Shown here: positions 10,551 to 22,255 of the stretch, one piece after another
Numbering within the stretch: the stretch's first letter is position 1
How the letters are laid out: each line of letters starts with the position of its first letter
DNA from: Athripsodes cinereus
Taxonomy: Eukaryota; Arthropoda; Insecta; Trichoptera; Leptoceridae
Length of the DNA: 64,000 nucleotides
Direction of reading: 5' to 3'
NCBI GenBank assembly: GCA_947579605.1
Contig: OX388329.1
Coordinates: forward strand, 204,153-268,152
Made by a program: the position numbers and the translations under genes
The notes under the pieces: model-generated
The model's database searches: none
Told to the model about the DNA's origin: nothing
What the model saw: only the letters and a program-made list of their open reading frames with translations

Positions 10551-11950
10551 CTACCCAATACTAAATGTTTATTTTTTTATTGCATACAACCGGTCCGTTG
10601 GCTTCACCATTTATGTTAAACGCCGTAAAGATATGAATGGATGAATTACTATATTGTGGACCCAAAACATACTATTATTGTGATAAACCTTACTTTAAAA
10701 TTATTTTACGTCATAAATTAAGACAATGCAATATGTCTTCGTCGGCTTTCTAGGATAAATGCGATAAAGATTGGAGACAACCATTAGGCACTGTGTCCCT
10801 TACGTTTACAACCATAAGGTAATAAACCTTTTACACGGGAATACCATATGGCTTCAAAATTTCTGGAATCAATATTTATCAATAATAAAATTTGTTCTAT
10901 GGGATCACACATATTTGTTAATAATATTATTATCTATTTAGTTGCATTTTAATATTCAAACGGGACGTTTCGTACTTTAATCTCGTAAAGAAATTTCGAA
11001 TAGTGAATCTTTGTGAATTGTGTATAATAGAAAAAATATTTCTTTTGTTTTATTTTATGTACATCCGTAGTGTTATACTGTATTAGTTGAAAAATAATTA
11101 ATTTTATAAATATTATTCTAACATTTCTCTATATGCGCGCTATTGTGAGTGTGTGTTATGACAGTGATTTTTTATGAAGTTTCAAATATCAGTTATCTAT
11201 ATAAAAGCATAATATTTCACTTAAAGTAAAAATTGTGCAACTTATAAATAGAGTGAACGATTTGTGCAAGTATCTGTAGAAGAATCGATTCAAAGCCGTT
11301 GATGGCTTCATATCTCTGATAGCGACAAAATGATGGGGTGAGTGTACGTATTAACTAAAATTTGTAATAGTGTTAGTGCATCATGGCGTGTCAAATGCTC
11401 TAAAATATGAGATAATTTATTTATTGAATTGCTTCAAATAAGTACATTATTTTGTTAATTTTAGTATATTACATAAAATTTTGATCTATTTGTAACATTA
11501 TTCTGAGACTACGTGAGTGTGGGTTGTATATTTATAGAGAGGTATGAATTTCAAAAATAGGCTTCCAACCTATCGCAGTGGCTCAAAGATTTTAAAATTT
11601 ATTTTGGCGCGTCCAAAGAGTTAAGGAAAACTAAAACCAATTGTGTTTTCTTCCATATATATATCAACATAGTAGAAAAAAAAACATTTATGATTTTTAT
11701 TTCCCTATGTAGTTTTACTACCTAAACACAATAAATAACAATGCATGTCTTTACAGTGTATTACAGAGTATATTTCACTTTTTGTTGTGTTTCAAAGCAT
11801 TATATAAATAAAACAAAATTACAATAAAGGCAGTTTCTCCTATGTATGACATTTATATTAAATTTGTTGTGTTATGGAACTGGCCAGTCGCTATGTAGGT
11901 ATAGGTATACTACATAGGTATATATTATTATTTCACTGCACTGCACTGTA
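10551..11950. other. Gap: AT-rich, no gene assigned
   Basis: TATA-like strings occur at 11198-11207 and 11243-11250. An ATGATGGG followed by a good donor (GTGAGT at 11338) invites a reading as a first exon of the downstream gene, but its phase does not fit (see rejected items). Nothing else was recognised. Confidence 0.4.
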
Positions 11951-11952
11951 TA

Positions 11953-11992
11953 TAGGGTAGGGTAGGGTAGGGTAGGGTTGGTTAGGTTAGGG
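11953..11992 (+). repeat. Interstitial telomere-like tract
   Basis: Five GGGTA units run into GGTTGGTTAGGTTAGGG. The TTAGG units match the usual insect telomeric repeat. Flanks are ordinary AT-rich sequence, so this is interstitial rather than a chromosome end. Confidence 0.6.
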
Positions 11993-12578
11993 TATGGATG
12001 TAGGTATCTACCTAAATAATATTATCATGTTGTATCGGCATGTACATTAATAAGTAGTTCACAGTATATATATATGTACATAGTTACATATGTATGTACG
12101 TATGAATGGTGGTGAGATGTTTGTTTTATTTGATAGCAGTGGACTTACATATCTAATAATAATATGTGTGCATGGATATACCTTATATTATATTAATATA
12201 TTGTGTTATTATTATTAATATGAAGGCGGTCAACGATGTTTGATTACTTGAGAATTTTATGATGTATCGTTGTGACAAAACTGTGTCGGTAAGTAGGTAA
12301 CTACCTCCAATGTTCACACTTTGCAACTAATGCATCAACGCAATATATTATATTCACCTACACACATTACTTGTGTATCTTGTAAGGAAATAAGTAAACA
12401 GTTATAGGTATAAGTTTTAAAATGTAATATTAAAACACTGTTTAACTTTCACATATGATTTTGAATTAAATTTAGTCAATAACAATGACTACTATACCTA
12501 CTAATTCCCGAACACGCAGGTAGGTACTTCTACACCTCTCGTACTTTTTTCGCATACGAATCCTTTCTAGCTGTATAA

Positions 12579-13115
12579 TCTATCTATCTAATATATGAAT
12601 GGAACTGGTGTGTGGTACACCATTGATAACTAATAAAGAATGGCTGTACCGATTTGAATGATCTCTGATTTGTTGGATTCTTCTTCGCCCCGAATAACCG
12701 AAAGGCTATTAAAATATCTTACGAATTCACGGGAGTAAAAAATACGAAGAAAATTATTAACTTCATACATTTTTAATTTCAATGCAATAAAAACAATATA
12801 TAGAGAATTATACAAAATCAAACATCTGTGATTCTGAAATCACAATTTTGAAAAAATCATGGATAAGAATTTTTATAAATTTCAAATGAACAAAACTTTA
12901 AAAAAAATTAGTACCTACATAATTATAATATTAAGAACAGCCGATAATTTATTAACAAATCTGAGTTAAGTATAATTTTTCAACACAAATGAATTTTATT
13001 TTTTACACTATACTATATAACACACTTGGACAATAACGGAAGTTTGTAAAGAGACTAAAAATATTATAATCACTCATTGATTGTTAGGCGGTACGAAGTT
13101 CGCTGGGTCAGCTAG
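12579..13115 (+). mobile_element. Non-autonomous Helitron
   Basis: The segment starts TCTATCTATCTAATATATGA after an A and ends GTACGAAGTTCGCTGGGTCA then GCTAG before a T. That gives the TC 5' end, a CTAG 3' end preceded by a short hairpin, and A/T insertion. The 3' end is the type common in lepidopteran Helitrons. About 537 bp with no Rep/helicase coding, so it would need an autonomous partner. There is no target duplication, as expected. Confidence 0.75.
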
Positions 13116-13889
13116 TACATAATATGTACCTACATATCTTATTTTTAGTCCTAGGTATACATATTTTGATTTTTATTGATAAATCACACTCATTTGTTGT
13201 ATATCTATATTTTTTTTGTTTGTCTAATAATTTAAATCATTTTAAATTCAATTAATCTTTTGTACCTGCATGTGAAGTTTGTTTTGGATTATATATATCT
13301 TTTTTTTTCATTAATTTATTTGCATGAAACTGTAACTGTATAATGTCTTCGTCTGTCAAATTGTTTTAATTGTTATTATTATTTTATTGTTCAACATGTA
13401 AAAGGCTTTGCCGTGTAAAGAAGTTAAATAAAATAAAAATAAATATCGTACTCGACATTTCTTTACTATGTGAGTCGCACACGCAGCTTTGATCATATAC
13501 AATATAATATATATATATGTAGGTAACCCATATTATCATCTACCAATAGAAAGATACATATACATACGAGATTATGTGCATTATGTGTGCGTTGCAATTT
13601 ACCACAAGTCGCGTTAGCAATTGTTAGGTGGGTGCAGCCAATGTCATCTGGACGCGTGCAACGAAACTAATATCGTTATTATCAAATAGGTATTATGGTT
13701 ACTTGTACCTACCTATATAATATTGGTGTGTGTGTGTGTGTGTGTCCGAGTATTAAGTGTTCCAATGTTTACTAAGTAAATGACGTTGGCTGATGTAAGC
13801 ATGCTTTACTTCGGATGCCTTCATCAAATAATTTCTCTTTATGTTTCGTGTAGGTATATTTCTTCTATACATATTTGCAAACCATCATA
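13116..13889. other. Gap: AT-rich with (TG)n microsatellite
   Basis: A (TG)n run lies at 13726-13744. No coding or RNA feature was recognised. Confidence 0.5.
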
Positions 13890-13975
13890 ATAATTTATTT
13901 ACTCGCGTTATTCTATCAACGACACTCTTCTCACATCCAATCATTCTCCTCATTCTTCTATTGTGTTTGTCTATT
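13890..13975 (-). pseudogene. LINE family A short fragment
   Basis: The - strand encodes RRMRRMIGCEKSVVDRITRV, corresponding to RRMSGCKKTVVDRMRV of the 7800-8220 copy. Confidence 0.6.
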
Positions 13976-14115
13976 GTATACATATTATTATTGATTGATC
14001 TATCTGCATTATTATCATCCCTGTCACCATACAGTTGTGTGTTCTTCTGATAGATGCAAGGTGATGACCTATGGATGTATGGATGTATGTAGGTAGGTGC
14101 TTCTAATTCTGAAAG

Positions 14116-14117
<2 letters not shown>

Positions 14118-14163
<46 letters not shown>
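14118..14163 (+). repeat. (CA)n microsatellite
   Basis: About 23 uninterrupted CA units. Confidence 0.95.
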
Positions 14164-14164
<1 letters not shown>

Positions 14165-14323
14165 ATACCATGTACCTACATTGCCTGTTTACCTGACTGA
14201 CACACTCATACGTCTTAATGTACATATTATTACAAGTAACTACCATCCACACAACAATACATACTCATATTATATGTGCCCATTATGTATGTATGTGTCT
14301 ACAATTTGGGTTTGGATTGGGTG

Positions 14324-14372
14324 TTTGGGTTTATAAAAAAACCCAGATATATCTTTTTAAAAAAAAAAATTA
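14324..14372 (+). mobile_element. tRNA-SINE family 2, 3' tail only
   Basis: GTTTGGGTTTATAAAAAAAC followed by CCAGATATATCTTTTTAAAA is the 3' tail of the tRNA-derived SINE seen whole at 19111-19290. Confidence 0.65.
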
Positions 14373-14409
14373 AAAAAAAATTACAAATCTTGACATAAAC
14401 AGGTATTTT

Positions 14410-14600
14410 ATGTAGTTGACAGTTTGCAAATTTTGAATGTCCTGTAAAAGGCAGGTGTTCCAAAAAATGAAGACATTTTACATCTTAAATTTAGCGATGA
14501 CGTTTGCCATCCATCTTTAATGTCTGGATTTTATATTGACACGGAGAGAACAAATTGAATGGTGGCTACCCCACTTGTGGGATATGCCGTGATGGTATGT
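14410..14600 (+). mobile_element. SINE-like family 1, 5'-truncated copy
   Basis: It carries TCCTGTAAAAGGCAGGTGTT, GACATTTTACATCTTAAATT and the 3' end CCCCACTTGTGGGATATGCC then GTGATGGTATG, in the same order as the complete copy at 60828-61079. Confidence 0.8.
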
Positions 14601-14883
14601 TAATAGTTGTGGGTAGGTATATTACACTAATAATGCTAATCAGAGTTTTATAGATTAACAGCAAACAAAAAAATGCAATATCGCTCACTTAGAAGTTTTT
14701 TCATGTAATTTCTCTATTACTCGCAACCTTTAATTAGAATTTTCTCGCTCATTCGTTTGAAAACAAAACATTATTAAATGACTTGTTTTATTTCAATTTC
14801 TTCTAAGATATTGTAATGGTCTTCCCCCATACAAATATTTCATACATGATGATTTATTGTTTGTTTGTTTCATTTGTTTCCAG

Positions 14884-14982
14884 CCACCATCAGGACGCGG
14901 ACCACTGTGTCGCTCCTCATTTGTTTCATCATCGTTACAGCTGTCATCATGATCACAATCTTGAAGGCCTACCTCATTCACG
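14884..14982 (+). CDS. Host gene exon encoding first transmembrane helix
   Basis: The exon follows a pyrimidine-rich acceptor (TTTGTTTCCAG) and ends at a strong donor (G|GTAAGT). The open frame starts at the third base and reads TIRTRTTVSLLICFIIVTAV..., a hydrophobic helix at about residues 8-29 of the fragment, followed by LKAYLIH. It ends with one base of a codon; joined to the AT opening the exon at 25115 it makes Asp. The opening needs one base from an upstream exon that I could not find, so the N-terminus is unknown. Codons are visibly more GC-rich than the surrounding AT-rich DNA. I do not recognise the family. The exon could belong to a longer multi-pass protein if more helices lie upstream. 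Confidence 0.75.
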
Positions 14983-15059
14983 GTAAGTTGGAATACTTTT
15001 TAAAATTAATATTATTATAGGTGATAAATGCAGTGGAGATGTGATTGCTGCAAAAAGTG

Positions 15060-15425
15060 ATTGGTAAAAATATACGTGATAGAGTGAGGATATTAGATGA
15101 ATGAGCAGATGCAAGAGGAGTGTTGTGGAAAGATAGAGATACCGGCAAACTCCCCTTTCACGACACAAGCTTTTAGCTTACTGTGAAAGGTGTATAAGGT
15201 TGTATTTGGGTTTATAACAAAAACCCAGATATATCTTTAAAAAAAAAAGAAAGGATGGCAAACAGGAGAACCACGTGGATTCTCAAGAATGACCATGCGT
15301 TAAATAAGATAATTTGACGCGCGTGTATGAGAAATTGTACGAATGTAGAAGAAGTCAAAGAAATATTTAAGGACATATCCATATAGCTTTCCGTTTTCTC
15401 TGTCTGCCTCACTTTGAATAAGATT
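15060..15425 (+). pseudogene. LINE family A 3' fragment split by a SINE
   Basis: Bases 15060-15136 match the family (CGTGATAGAGTGAGGATATT, AGGAGTGTTGTGGA). The rest resumes after the SINE at 15250 (AGAACCACGTGGATTCTCAA, then GTGTATGAGAAATTGTACGA). It is heavily decayed with no open frame. Confidence 0.65.
15137..15249 (+). mobile_element. tRNA-SINE family 2, 5'-truncated, nested in a LINE fragment
   Basis: GATACCGGCAAACTCCCCTT, then CTTACTGTGAAAGGTGTATA and GGTTGTATTTGGGTTTATAA with an A-rich tail match the 3' two thirds of the copy at 19111-19290. Confidence 0.75.
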
Positions 15426-15865
15426 TAGATCTTAGAGGGTATAGTATCGCATTTATCATAGATATCTGCTCCTTATGTATTAAGATGAAGTCAACAGCTT
15501 AGGTTCTTTTTTTGTCGTTTTATGATGCTAGGAATGTCTCCGGTGAAAGAGGGGCAGAATTAGTCAAAATATATATTTTGTTACCTGTCCTGTATAAAAT
15601 TCCAGCAGCATGTGATATAATGATACCAGATTAGAATATTATTTTATTAGATCGGTAGGTGACTATTTATTGAAATTATAAATATTATTAAGATATGCCA
15701 GTAACAAGAAGCCATCAATATATGCATCCTGGGAATATGTGCATCCCTTGAACGTTCAAGAGAAGAAATAAATAAGTTCCTACTAACGCATCCAATAAAG
15801 GCTAATAAAGTTCTCCTCAAACTTACATCAATGTAGGTGTCCAGTGTAAATATTATTAGTCAGTC

Positions 15866-18800
15866 ATAGTTGCCCTATGGGAGACGCGCTTCTCGGACGA
15901 AGGCTGCATTGAAGAGGAGGGATACACTTTCTATTGGAAAGGCTATCCATCAGATGCCAAGAAAAAACTACACGGTGTTGGCTTTGAAATAAGAAACGAG
16001 TTAAATAGGAAACTAAGTCAACGGCCAATTGGAATATCTGAAAGACTCATGACACTGCGATACCAAATAGCAAATGGACACCATATAAATGTAATCTCTG
16101 CCTATGCCCCCACACTGGACGCTCCCTCTGAAGCTAAGGAAATCTTTTAGACTGACCTGGAAGATATTTTGAAAAAAATACCCAAAAATGAACGGATTGT
16201 CCTTCTCGGTGATTTCAATGCCAGAGTAGGAAAGGATTTTGACTTATGGCCGGAGATCATAGGCAGAAACGGAATTGGTAAAATGAACCAGAACGGTGAA
16301 TTGCTCTTGACAAAATGTGCTGAGCACAATTTAACAATAACAAACACATACTTCCCGATGAATGATAAATTCAAAGGAACTTGGCGTCACCCTAGATCAG
16401 GACATTGGCATAATGCTGGATTATGTTATTGTAAGAAAACGTGACATTAAATACATAACATTGACTAAGGCTCGAGTTGACGTGGACTGCTGGACGGACC
16501 ATCGTCTGGTCTTGGCGAGAGCATCTATACTTTTGTGGCCAAGGCGGCGGCACGGCTTCTCCAGAGCGAATCGCTATCGCTTACAACTGGATGGGTTGTC
16601 AGATCCAACTGTTCGCCAGGAGCTCGGTGAGAGAGTCCGAGCGGAACTATCAAGTAATCACGGCAACAGTGGCAGCGCGGAAGATGTCTGGGCTAACATC
16701 AGGGACACTATACACCACGCAAGCCTCACGGTCCTCGGCAAAGCGCGCCATAAAAAGCAACCCGACTGGTTCAACGAGAACAAAAATCTACTGGAACCTC
16801 TGTTGAATCGTAAACATACACTATTCCAAAGAACAATTGATCAACTACCAAACACAACTGCGCAATTGGAATTCAAATCATGCAAAACCGAACTACGGAA
16901 CACTATAAGAAAAATTAAAAACGAATGGTGGACAAATAAAGCGCAAGAAATCCAACAATATGCTGATAGACACGATCAAAGAAATTTTTTTCAAGCAGTA
17001 AAAACAGTTTACGGCCCCAAAAAGAAAATGAACAGTCCTATCTTAGACAAAGAAGGAAATCTTCTAAAAGATGATAACGAAATGAGACAGAGATGGAAAC
17101 AACACTACTCAGAGGTGCTAAACTGTCACGCTCAAGTCGAATCCGAAATCGTGCAGACAATTCCTCAATATCCGCTTATTTATTTATTTAATTTTATAAA
17201 GTTATAATTATACCTTAAAAATAACTTATAACAAACATCATCCTGGACAGACCAATTGAAAGAGAGGAAGTGATAAAAAATAACAAAGCTGCCGGAAGCG
17301 ACGAAAATCCCGCTGAAATTCTGAAATCACTGTCAGAAGACCTTGCAGATAGTCTATTGCAATGTTTCAATACCATTTGGGAATCAAAAACTGTACCCCA
17401 AGATTTTCGAGATGATATAATTGTCAATTTATACAAAAATAAGGGCAGTTCCTCAGATTGCAATAACTACAGAGGCATATCTCTCCTGTCTGTTACCGGA
17501 AAGGTTTTGGCGAGGATAATGGCAAATAGACTCATACCAGCTGTCGAGCCCCTCCTGCCGGAATCACAATGTGGTTTTAGACCCGGTCGAGGCACAGTGG
17601 ATCTGATCTTCTCCCTTAGACAACTACAAGAGAAGACGATTGAACAACATACATCCATGTGCATGGCATTTATAGATCTCACCAAGGCTTTTGACACCAT
17701 AAATCGGGACTTGTTGTGGTCCATTATGAGCCGGCTGGGAGTACCACCTGTCTTTCTGGAAGTGTGCAAGAGTCTTTATACCAACAACATGGCGAAAGTA
17801 TTATGCAATGGATCGATGACAGACCCATTTAGCACAAACACTGGTGTTAGACAAGGATGCGTGCTGGCTCCTATACTGTTTAATCTATTTGTTACAGCAC
17901 TTGCAATAATTGTTGACATGCGACTCACCACAAGAGGAATGGCTATAAAGTTCAGATTCGATGAAGGGCTCTTTAACCTTGGTCGATTTCGTGCTAAGAC
18001 TTACTCAAAACACATCACTGATATGCAATATGCTGATGACTGCGTGCTAGTTTCACACAATATTGAGGATTTGCAGACCATATTGAACACATATTCATGG
18101 GCCTACAGTACTCTTGGCCTAAAGTTGAACATTTCCAAGACCAAAATTATGTCAACTCCTGACAGACATAGCGCAGAGGCACATGTGGACGGACGAACGC
18201 TGAAAAAGGTGGATCGCTTCAACTATCTGGGAAGCATTTCGAACGCCAGAGCAAATAGGTATAGATGACGAAATTCAAAACAGACTAAATGCAGCTTCCC
18301 GTGCATTCTGGAAGCTGCGCGATCGAGTTTTCGGGAACCACGACCTTTCACTTAAGACAAAAACTGCAGTATACCGTGCAGTAATAGTTCCAACTCTCAT
18401 CTATAGTTGTGAAGCATGGGTTCCATACAGACGGCATATCAAGTCCTTAGCAAAACTCCAACAGCGCCAATTAAGACAAATAATGAGAGTTCGATGGTTC
18501 CACAAAAAAGCAACAAGGAGATTCTGGAGAGGGTTGCCAGAGCATCGCGCCCAACTTCGCTGGTCAGGTGACGTCGTCCGCATGCATGAAGGCCGACTCC
18601 CTAAGAAGATCATGTTCTCGGAACTCGCAGAAGGCAAAAGGAAGAGGAGAGGCCAGCGGAAACGGTTCAAAGATGTCCTGCACAACACCTTGAAGGACAT
18701 CAACCCTCAAAATGACTGGGAGAAGATGGCAGGTGACCGCACGAAATGGCGGAAAACCATTTACGACTATAGCGGCCTACAAAATCGAACAACTCGCAGA

Positions 18801-18926
18801 CCCATCATAAACGAAGAGCAGCCTTATCCCGAATGTGACAAAGTGTGCCTGTCCAGAATCGGCTTTCACAGTCACCTTAGATGGCACCGTCGGCAGGATG
18901 CTCGATTAAATTCAGTCTCTCAATAA
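15866..18926 (+). pseudogene. APE-type LINE, endonuclease-reverse transcriptase, mutated
   Basis: Reading joined frames gives an APE endonuclease (LWETRFSDEGCIEEEGYTFY; LLGDFNARVGKD at about 16205). A linker follows, then a reverse transcriptase (NYRGISLLSVTGKVLARI; FIDLTKAFDTINRDLLW; GVRQGCVLAPILFNLF; catalytic MQYADDCVLV at about 18027) and a C-terminal region with LRQIMRVRWF and a zinc-finger-like CDKVCLSRIGFHSHLRWH. Breaks: an in-frame TAG at 16148-16150; a frameshift near 16400 in the endonuclease (between HPRSGHWH and LDYVIVRKRD); about 50 bp of inserted TTTA-rich sequence near 17172-17222; and a frameshift near 18245. The order EN-RT-zinc finger and ATT-rich 3' tail resemble RTE/CR1-like elements, but I do not assign the clade. 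It lies inside the host gene's first visible intron. The 15426-15865 stretch upstream shows no clear coding. Confidence 0.88.
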
Positions 18927-19110
18927 TACCCGGCAACGGGTACAAGGCATTATTATTTTTATTGTTAGTCAGATTACGTGAAGCTCTGTGTCATGCACTC
19001 CTAAGGAAGTTCACATATGTATGTGTATCATATACAACATACCTACCTAGTTAATACCTATTCAAATAGTTTGACTATCGGTGAGTGTGATCAACTGAAA
19101 TGAAATGATG

Positions 19111-19290
19111 AGTTCGTCGGTAGCCTGGAGGTAGAGTCTCGGCCTCGTGAACAAGGGGTCCGTGGTTCGATACCAGGTGCCGACAAACTCCCCTTTCACG
19201 ACAAAAGCTTTTAGTAGCTTACTGTGAAAGGTGTATAAGGTTGTATTTGGGTTTTTAACAAACTAAACCCAGATATATCTTAAAAAAAAA
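19111..19290 (+). mobile_element. tRNA-derived SINE, family 2 (near complete)
   Basis: The head looks like a tRNA with internal pol III promoter: A box TAGCCTGGAGGTAGAG at 19121-19136 and B box GGTTCGATACC at 19164-19174. A tail follows with GTGAAAGGTGTATAAGGTTG, a small TTTGGGTTT...AAACCCAGA hairpin and an A-rich end. It is not a working tRNA gene: the acceptor stem does not close and the unit continues for ~110 bp. The gap 18930-19110 is AT-rich without features. Confidence 0.8.
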
Positions 19291-19291
19291 A

Positions 19292-20009
19292 TTAACCTAG
19301 AGTGGTTCAAAATATGATTAACTATAGTAAGTACTTTTTCTGGGATCGCATTGACCAAAAGCTGTAATGTTTCTAGTAGGTAGAATATTATGATATGAAT
19401 AAATTTACCAACATAGGTAGATAATTATATTAATTTAGCTACGTTGCACAATATAGATAGTTGTATGTATATTTTATGTATGATAAAAATATAATACTTT
19501 TTGAATGATTGAATTAAATCCCTGCAATATCATTTGCATGCTGGTTCCTACCTACCTACCTACGTATTGATGAATTCAAAAAGTAAAATTATTTATCCTC
19601 GTGTGAATAGAACGCTTGAAAATATTGTAAAACAAAATAATATTTAGGTAGGTACCTACCCATATATGTAGATATGTATTGCTAAACCCATATTGCTAAA
19701 ATATTGTTTTTATGAGAAGAAATCCGATTATTCAGTGGTCAGTAATAGTAAAACCTATGTATGTGTATTATTGGTAGGCACCTATGTACCTACATATTAT
19801 GTAGATAGGTAACTCGACTATATTTGGTACATTTTGTATTCATTGTAGTAACAGCAGTGTTCTGAACATTACAATTTAAAGCCGCTGTTAATCAAAAACG
19901 GTAAAATATTCAATTTTCAACAAGTTTGGTAGAAAAACTCTCAAAATTTGTTGACCCTATAAACATATTGATTTGGTGAAATATGAATTATTATAATCTT
20001 TGATTTTTA
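19292..20009. other. Gap: AT-rich with TACCTACC microsatellites
   Basis: No coding or transposon signature was recognised. Confidence 0.5.
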
Positions 20010-20150
20010 GTCTTTTGAGAGCATCGGCGAATACAATATCGCATATATTATCCAATTCAAGTGGAAATTCTCCTAACGGTGCCGATGAAAATCCTGAATC
20101 TTCTTGCTATTTTTTGGCAGCTCTTTTCAGACCTGATAAAGATCCCCTGA
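20010..20150 (-). other. Decayed coding-like fragment, family unknown
   Basis: The - strand can be read as SGLKRAAKK, a stop, then EDSGFSSAPLGEFPLELDNI followed by CDIVFADALKRL. The amphipathic, charged composition looks like former coding DNA, perhaps of a mobile element. I do not recognise it. Bases 20150-20780 contain no recognised feature. Confidence 0.25.
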
Positions 20151-20784
20151 CCTCTTAACACGAATATTAACAGTTCTATTAAGTAATCTAGCCTTTTTCC
20201 AGAATGTAATGCACACGCGAATGACTAGATTTTTGCTTTCACTGACATTCAACTTAATATTGCGTATGTCAAAAGACAGAACTGCTACAACTTGACGATT
20301 GGACGGTTATTTTGCACCTGCCATCTATTGATTTCCTTCGCGAACCAAGAAAATACTTTTTATATTGCTTCTTTGATCTACTGACATCTTTGAAATATAA
20401 AAAAACCCGCTATAATTGCCAAAAATCCGAGACTGTGTGACAATAACAGTGGGCATTCACCGCCCCTGAGAAGTAACTTGTATGGAGATGTTTCCGTGCA
20501 AGTCGGCACGGGTTGCACTGTTCCGAATAAGATAAAAATTGGTTTTTGAGTGTTTTAGGACCAAATGAACAAAATAATAGCCTATGCGTTGTAAAATTAA
20601 AACTTTGAAAAATAAGATACACCCTAATGTACATACATTTTATATATTAGATTATGCTTCTCGTTAAGTTTATTGCATTCAGTTGAAAATATAAAACATC
20701 AAGCGCATGATCTTAACATAATATTATATACTTACCTATATAAGGACAATAATCTAACTAGAACTAAGACAATTGAATAAAAGG

Positions 20785-21003
20785 TATGAACCGGCAAAGA
20801 ATTGGTCTCTCCACTTTTGTCCGTAAGTTTTCGAGTGTCCTGTAAAAGGCAGGTGTTCGAAAAAATAAGGGCATTTTACATCTCAAATTCAGCGATGAGG
20901 TTTGCCACTCGTCTTGAATGTATCAATTTTTTGTTGGCACAAAGAAGTTTGCATGTTTATTATATGCAGCAGGTCTGCTGACTACTCCGCTTGTGGGATA
21001 TGA
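20785..21003 (+). mobile_element. SINE-like family 1 copy
   Basis: ACCGGCAAAGAATTGGTCTC, then TTTTCGAGTGTCCTGTAAAA and CATTTTACATCTCAAATTCA, ending CTTGTGGGATATG. It is nearly full length but loses the last bases to an adjoining (TTTA)n repeat. Confidence 0.85.
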
Positions 21004-21004
21004 A

Positions 21005-21130
21005 TTTTTTTTATTTATTTATTTATTTACATAATAAACGGCTGTATCAGCCTTTACAAATAATAATACAAATAAAAAGTGACAGTCAAGAGAAATAATG
21101 CATAAAGAGAAAAACAGTAGGTATTTATAA
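21005..21130 (-). repeat. (TAAA)n-tailed repeat end, copy 1
   Basis: A TTTATTTATTTATTTATTTA run is followed by CATAATAAACGGCTGTATCA and GCCTTTACAAATAAT. Similar junctions occur at 30340 and 38743, suggesting a LINE or SINE 3' tail on the - strand. Confidence 0.45.
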
Positions 21131-21461
21131 ACCCGCCATTTGTGCTACTTTATTTATTCCACAATAAAGATTATTTTATTTATTTATTTTATTTAGGTAT
21201 TCGACGAGTACCTAGGTATATAGGTACAATAGGTATACATGTTGGTGTAGTAGTAATTTTTCATTTTGGCTTCACATTGGAGTCCGCGGGACCTCGAGAT
21301 GATTCACGTGTAAGAGCGTTATGTCACACCGGCAACTGTTGTCTAACGGTTTTGTCGTTTGATGAAAAGTTTAGTGTAATTATTATTGTCGACGAACGGT
21401 TTGTAGTAAAAGTTCATGAAATAAAATGCTCATATTAATACTTCCACTTTGACTTATTAAA

Positions 21462-21503
21462 CGCGAGCCGGCTTTCAAGGGGTTCCACATTCACCGGCTC
21501 GCG
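21462..21503. repeat. GC-rich hairpin
   Basis: CGCGAGCCGG pairs perfectly with CCGGCTCGCG around a 22-base loop, in a much more AT-rich background. Bases 21504-21984 show nothing else recognised. Confidence 0.65.
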
Positions 21504-21984
21504 ATTCATAATGTATTATTGAAAAGAATTGAATTTATAGTATTGGTACAGAGTTGGCATAATTCAATTTGTCTGAAGTGTGGTAGCTATTTAATTAGCT
21601 TCTGAAACTATTATTTGACCAGTCACCTGTCAATAGAGTTGGGCACCGTTAATATTATAAATTTAACTACATAAGACAATCGTTAATCCGATAAGGAAAA
21701 GTTATCTTTACGAAAAAGAACGATGGTACTAAATCTTTGGGTATCTCCCTTGAAAATGTGGCCTATTATACTTGGGGTTAGGTACTATGTGTTAGTTGGA
21801 AGATATCGCGCTTCTGCGATAAACTCGCCCATTGCACATAATATATTTGTCTTGTTTAAATTCTTTTATTTTCTTATGTTGATTATTTTGTCCAACAAAG
21901 ATTATAATTACTATACTTAACTGAAATTCACGGTAACAGTGAAAATTGAGATAAACAAATTCGGATTATGAATAAGACACTGGT

Positions 21985-22255
21985 AAATAAGTTGTGATGG
22001 TAAGGACATGTAGAGCGAATGAATGATGGAAGGATGACGAGGACAGTATATTTATCTGAAAGGCACAGTGTAAGAAAGCTCAGGCGTCCAAGTTCACGTG
22101 GACAGAACGGTCGCGTGATGAGTTAGAGAAATCAGCGTACATGTATGAGAAATTGGTTGAATGTGGAGGAAGCGAAAGAAGTAGGTATATAAGGTTAGAT
22201 AAAGTCTGCCTACCCTACTTGGGACACGGCGTGAGGGTATAGATAGATAGAATTA
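21985..22255 (+). pseudogene. LINE family A 3' fragment
   Basis: Decayed match to the family: GGACATGTAGAGCGAATGAA, AGGCGTCCAAG, TGTATGAGAAATTG. It ends CTACTTGGGACACGGCGTGA then GGGTATAGATAGATAG. Confidence 0.75.

Noticed and set aside
11330..11343. ATGATGGG followed by GTGAGT, with TATA-like strings 90-130 bp upstream: a possible first exon of the host gene
   Set aside because: It ends with two bases of a codon, whereas the exon at 14884 needs one base to keep its transmembrane frame; joining them leads to a stop at the exon end. An extra exon between could fix this, but none was seen.
19111..19185. Possible tRNA gene
   Set aside because: A and B boxes are present but the acceptor stem does not close and the unit continues into a SINE tail found in other copies.
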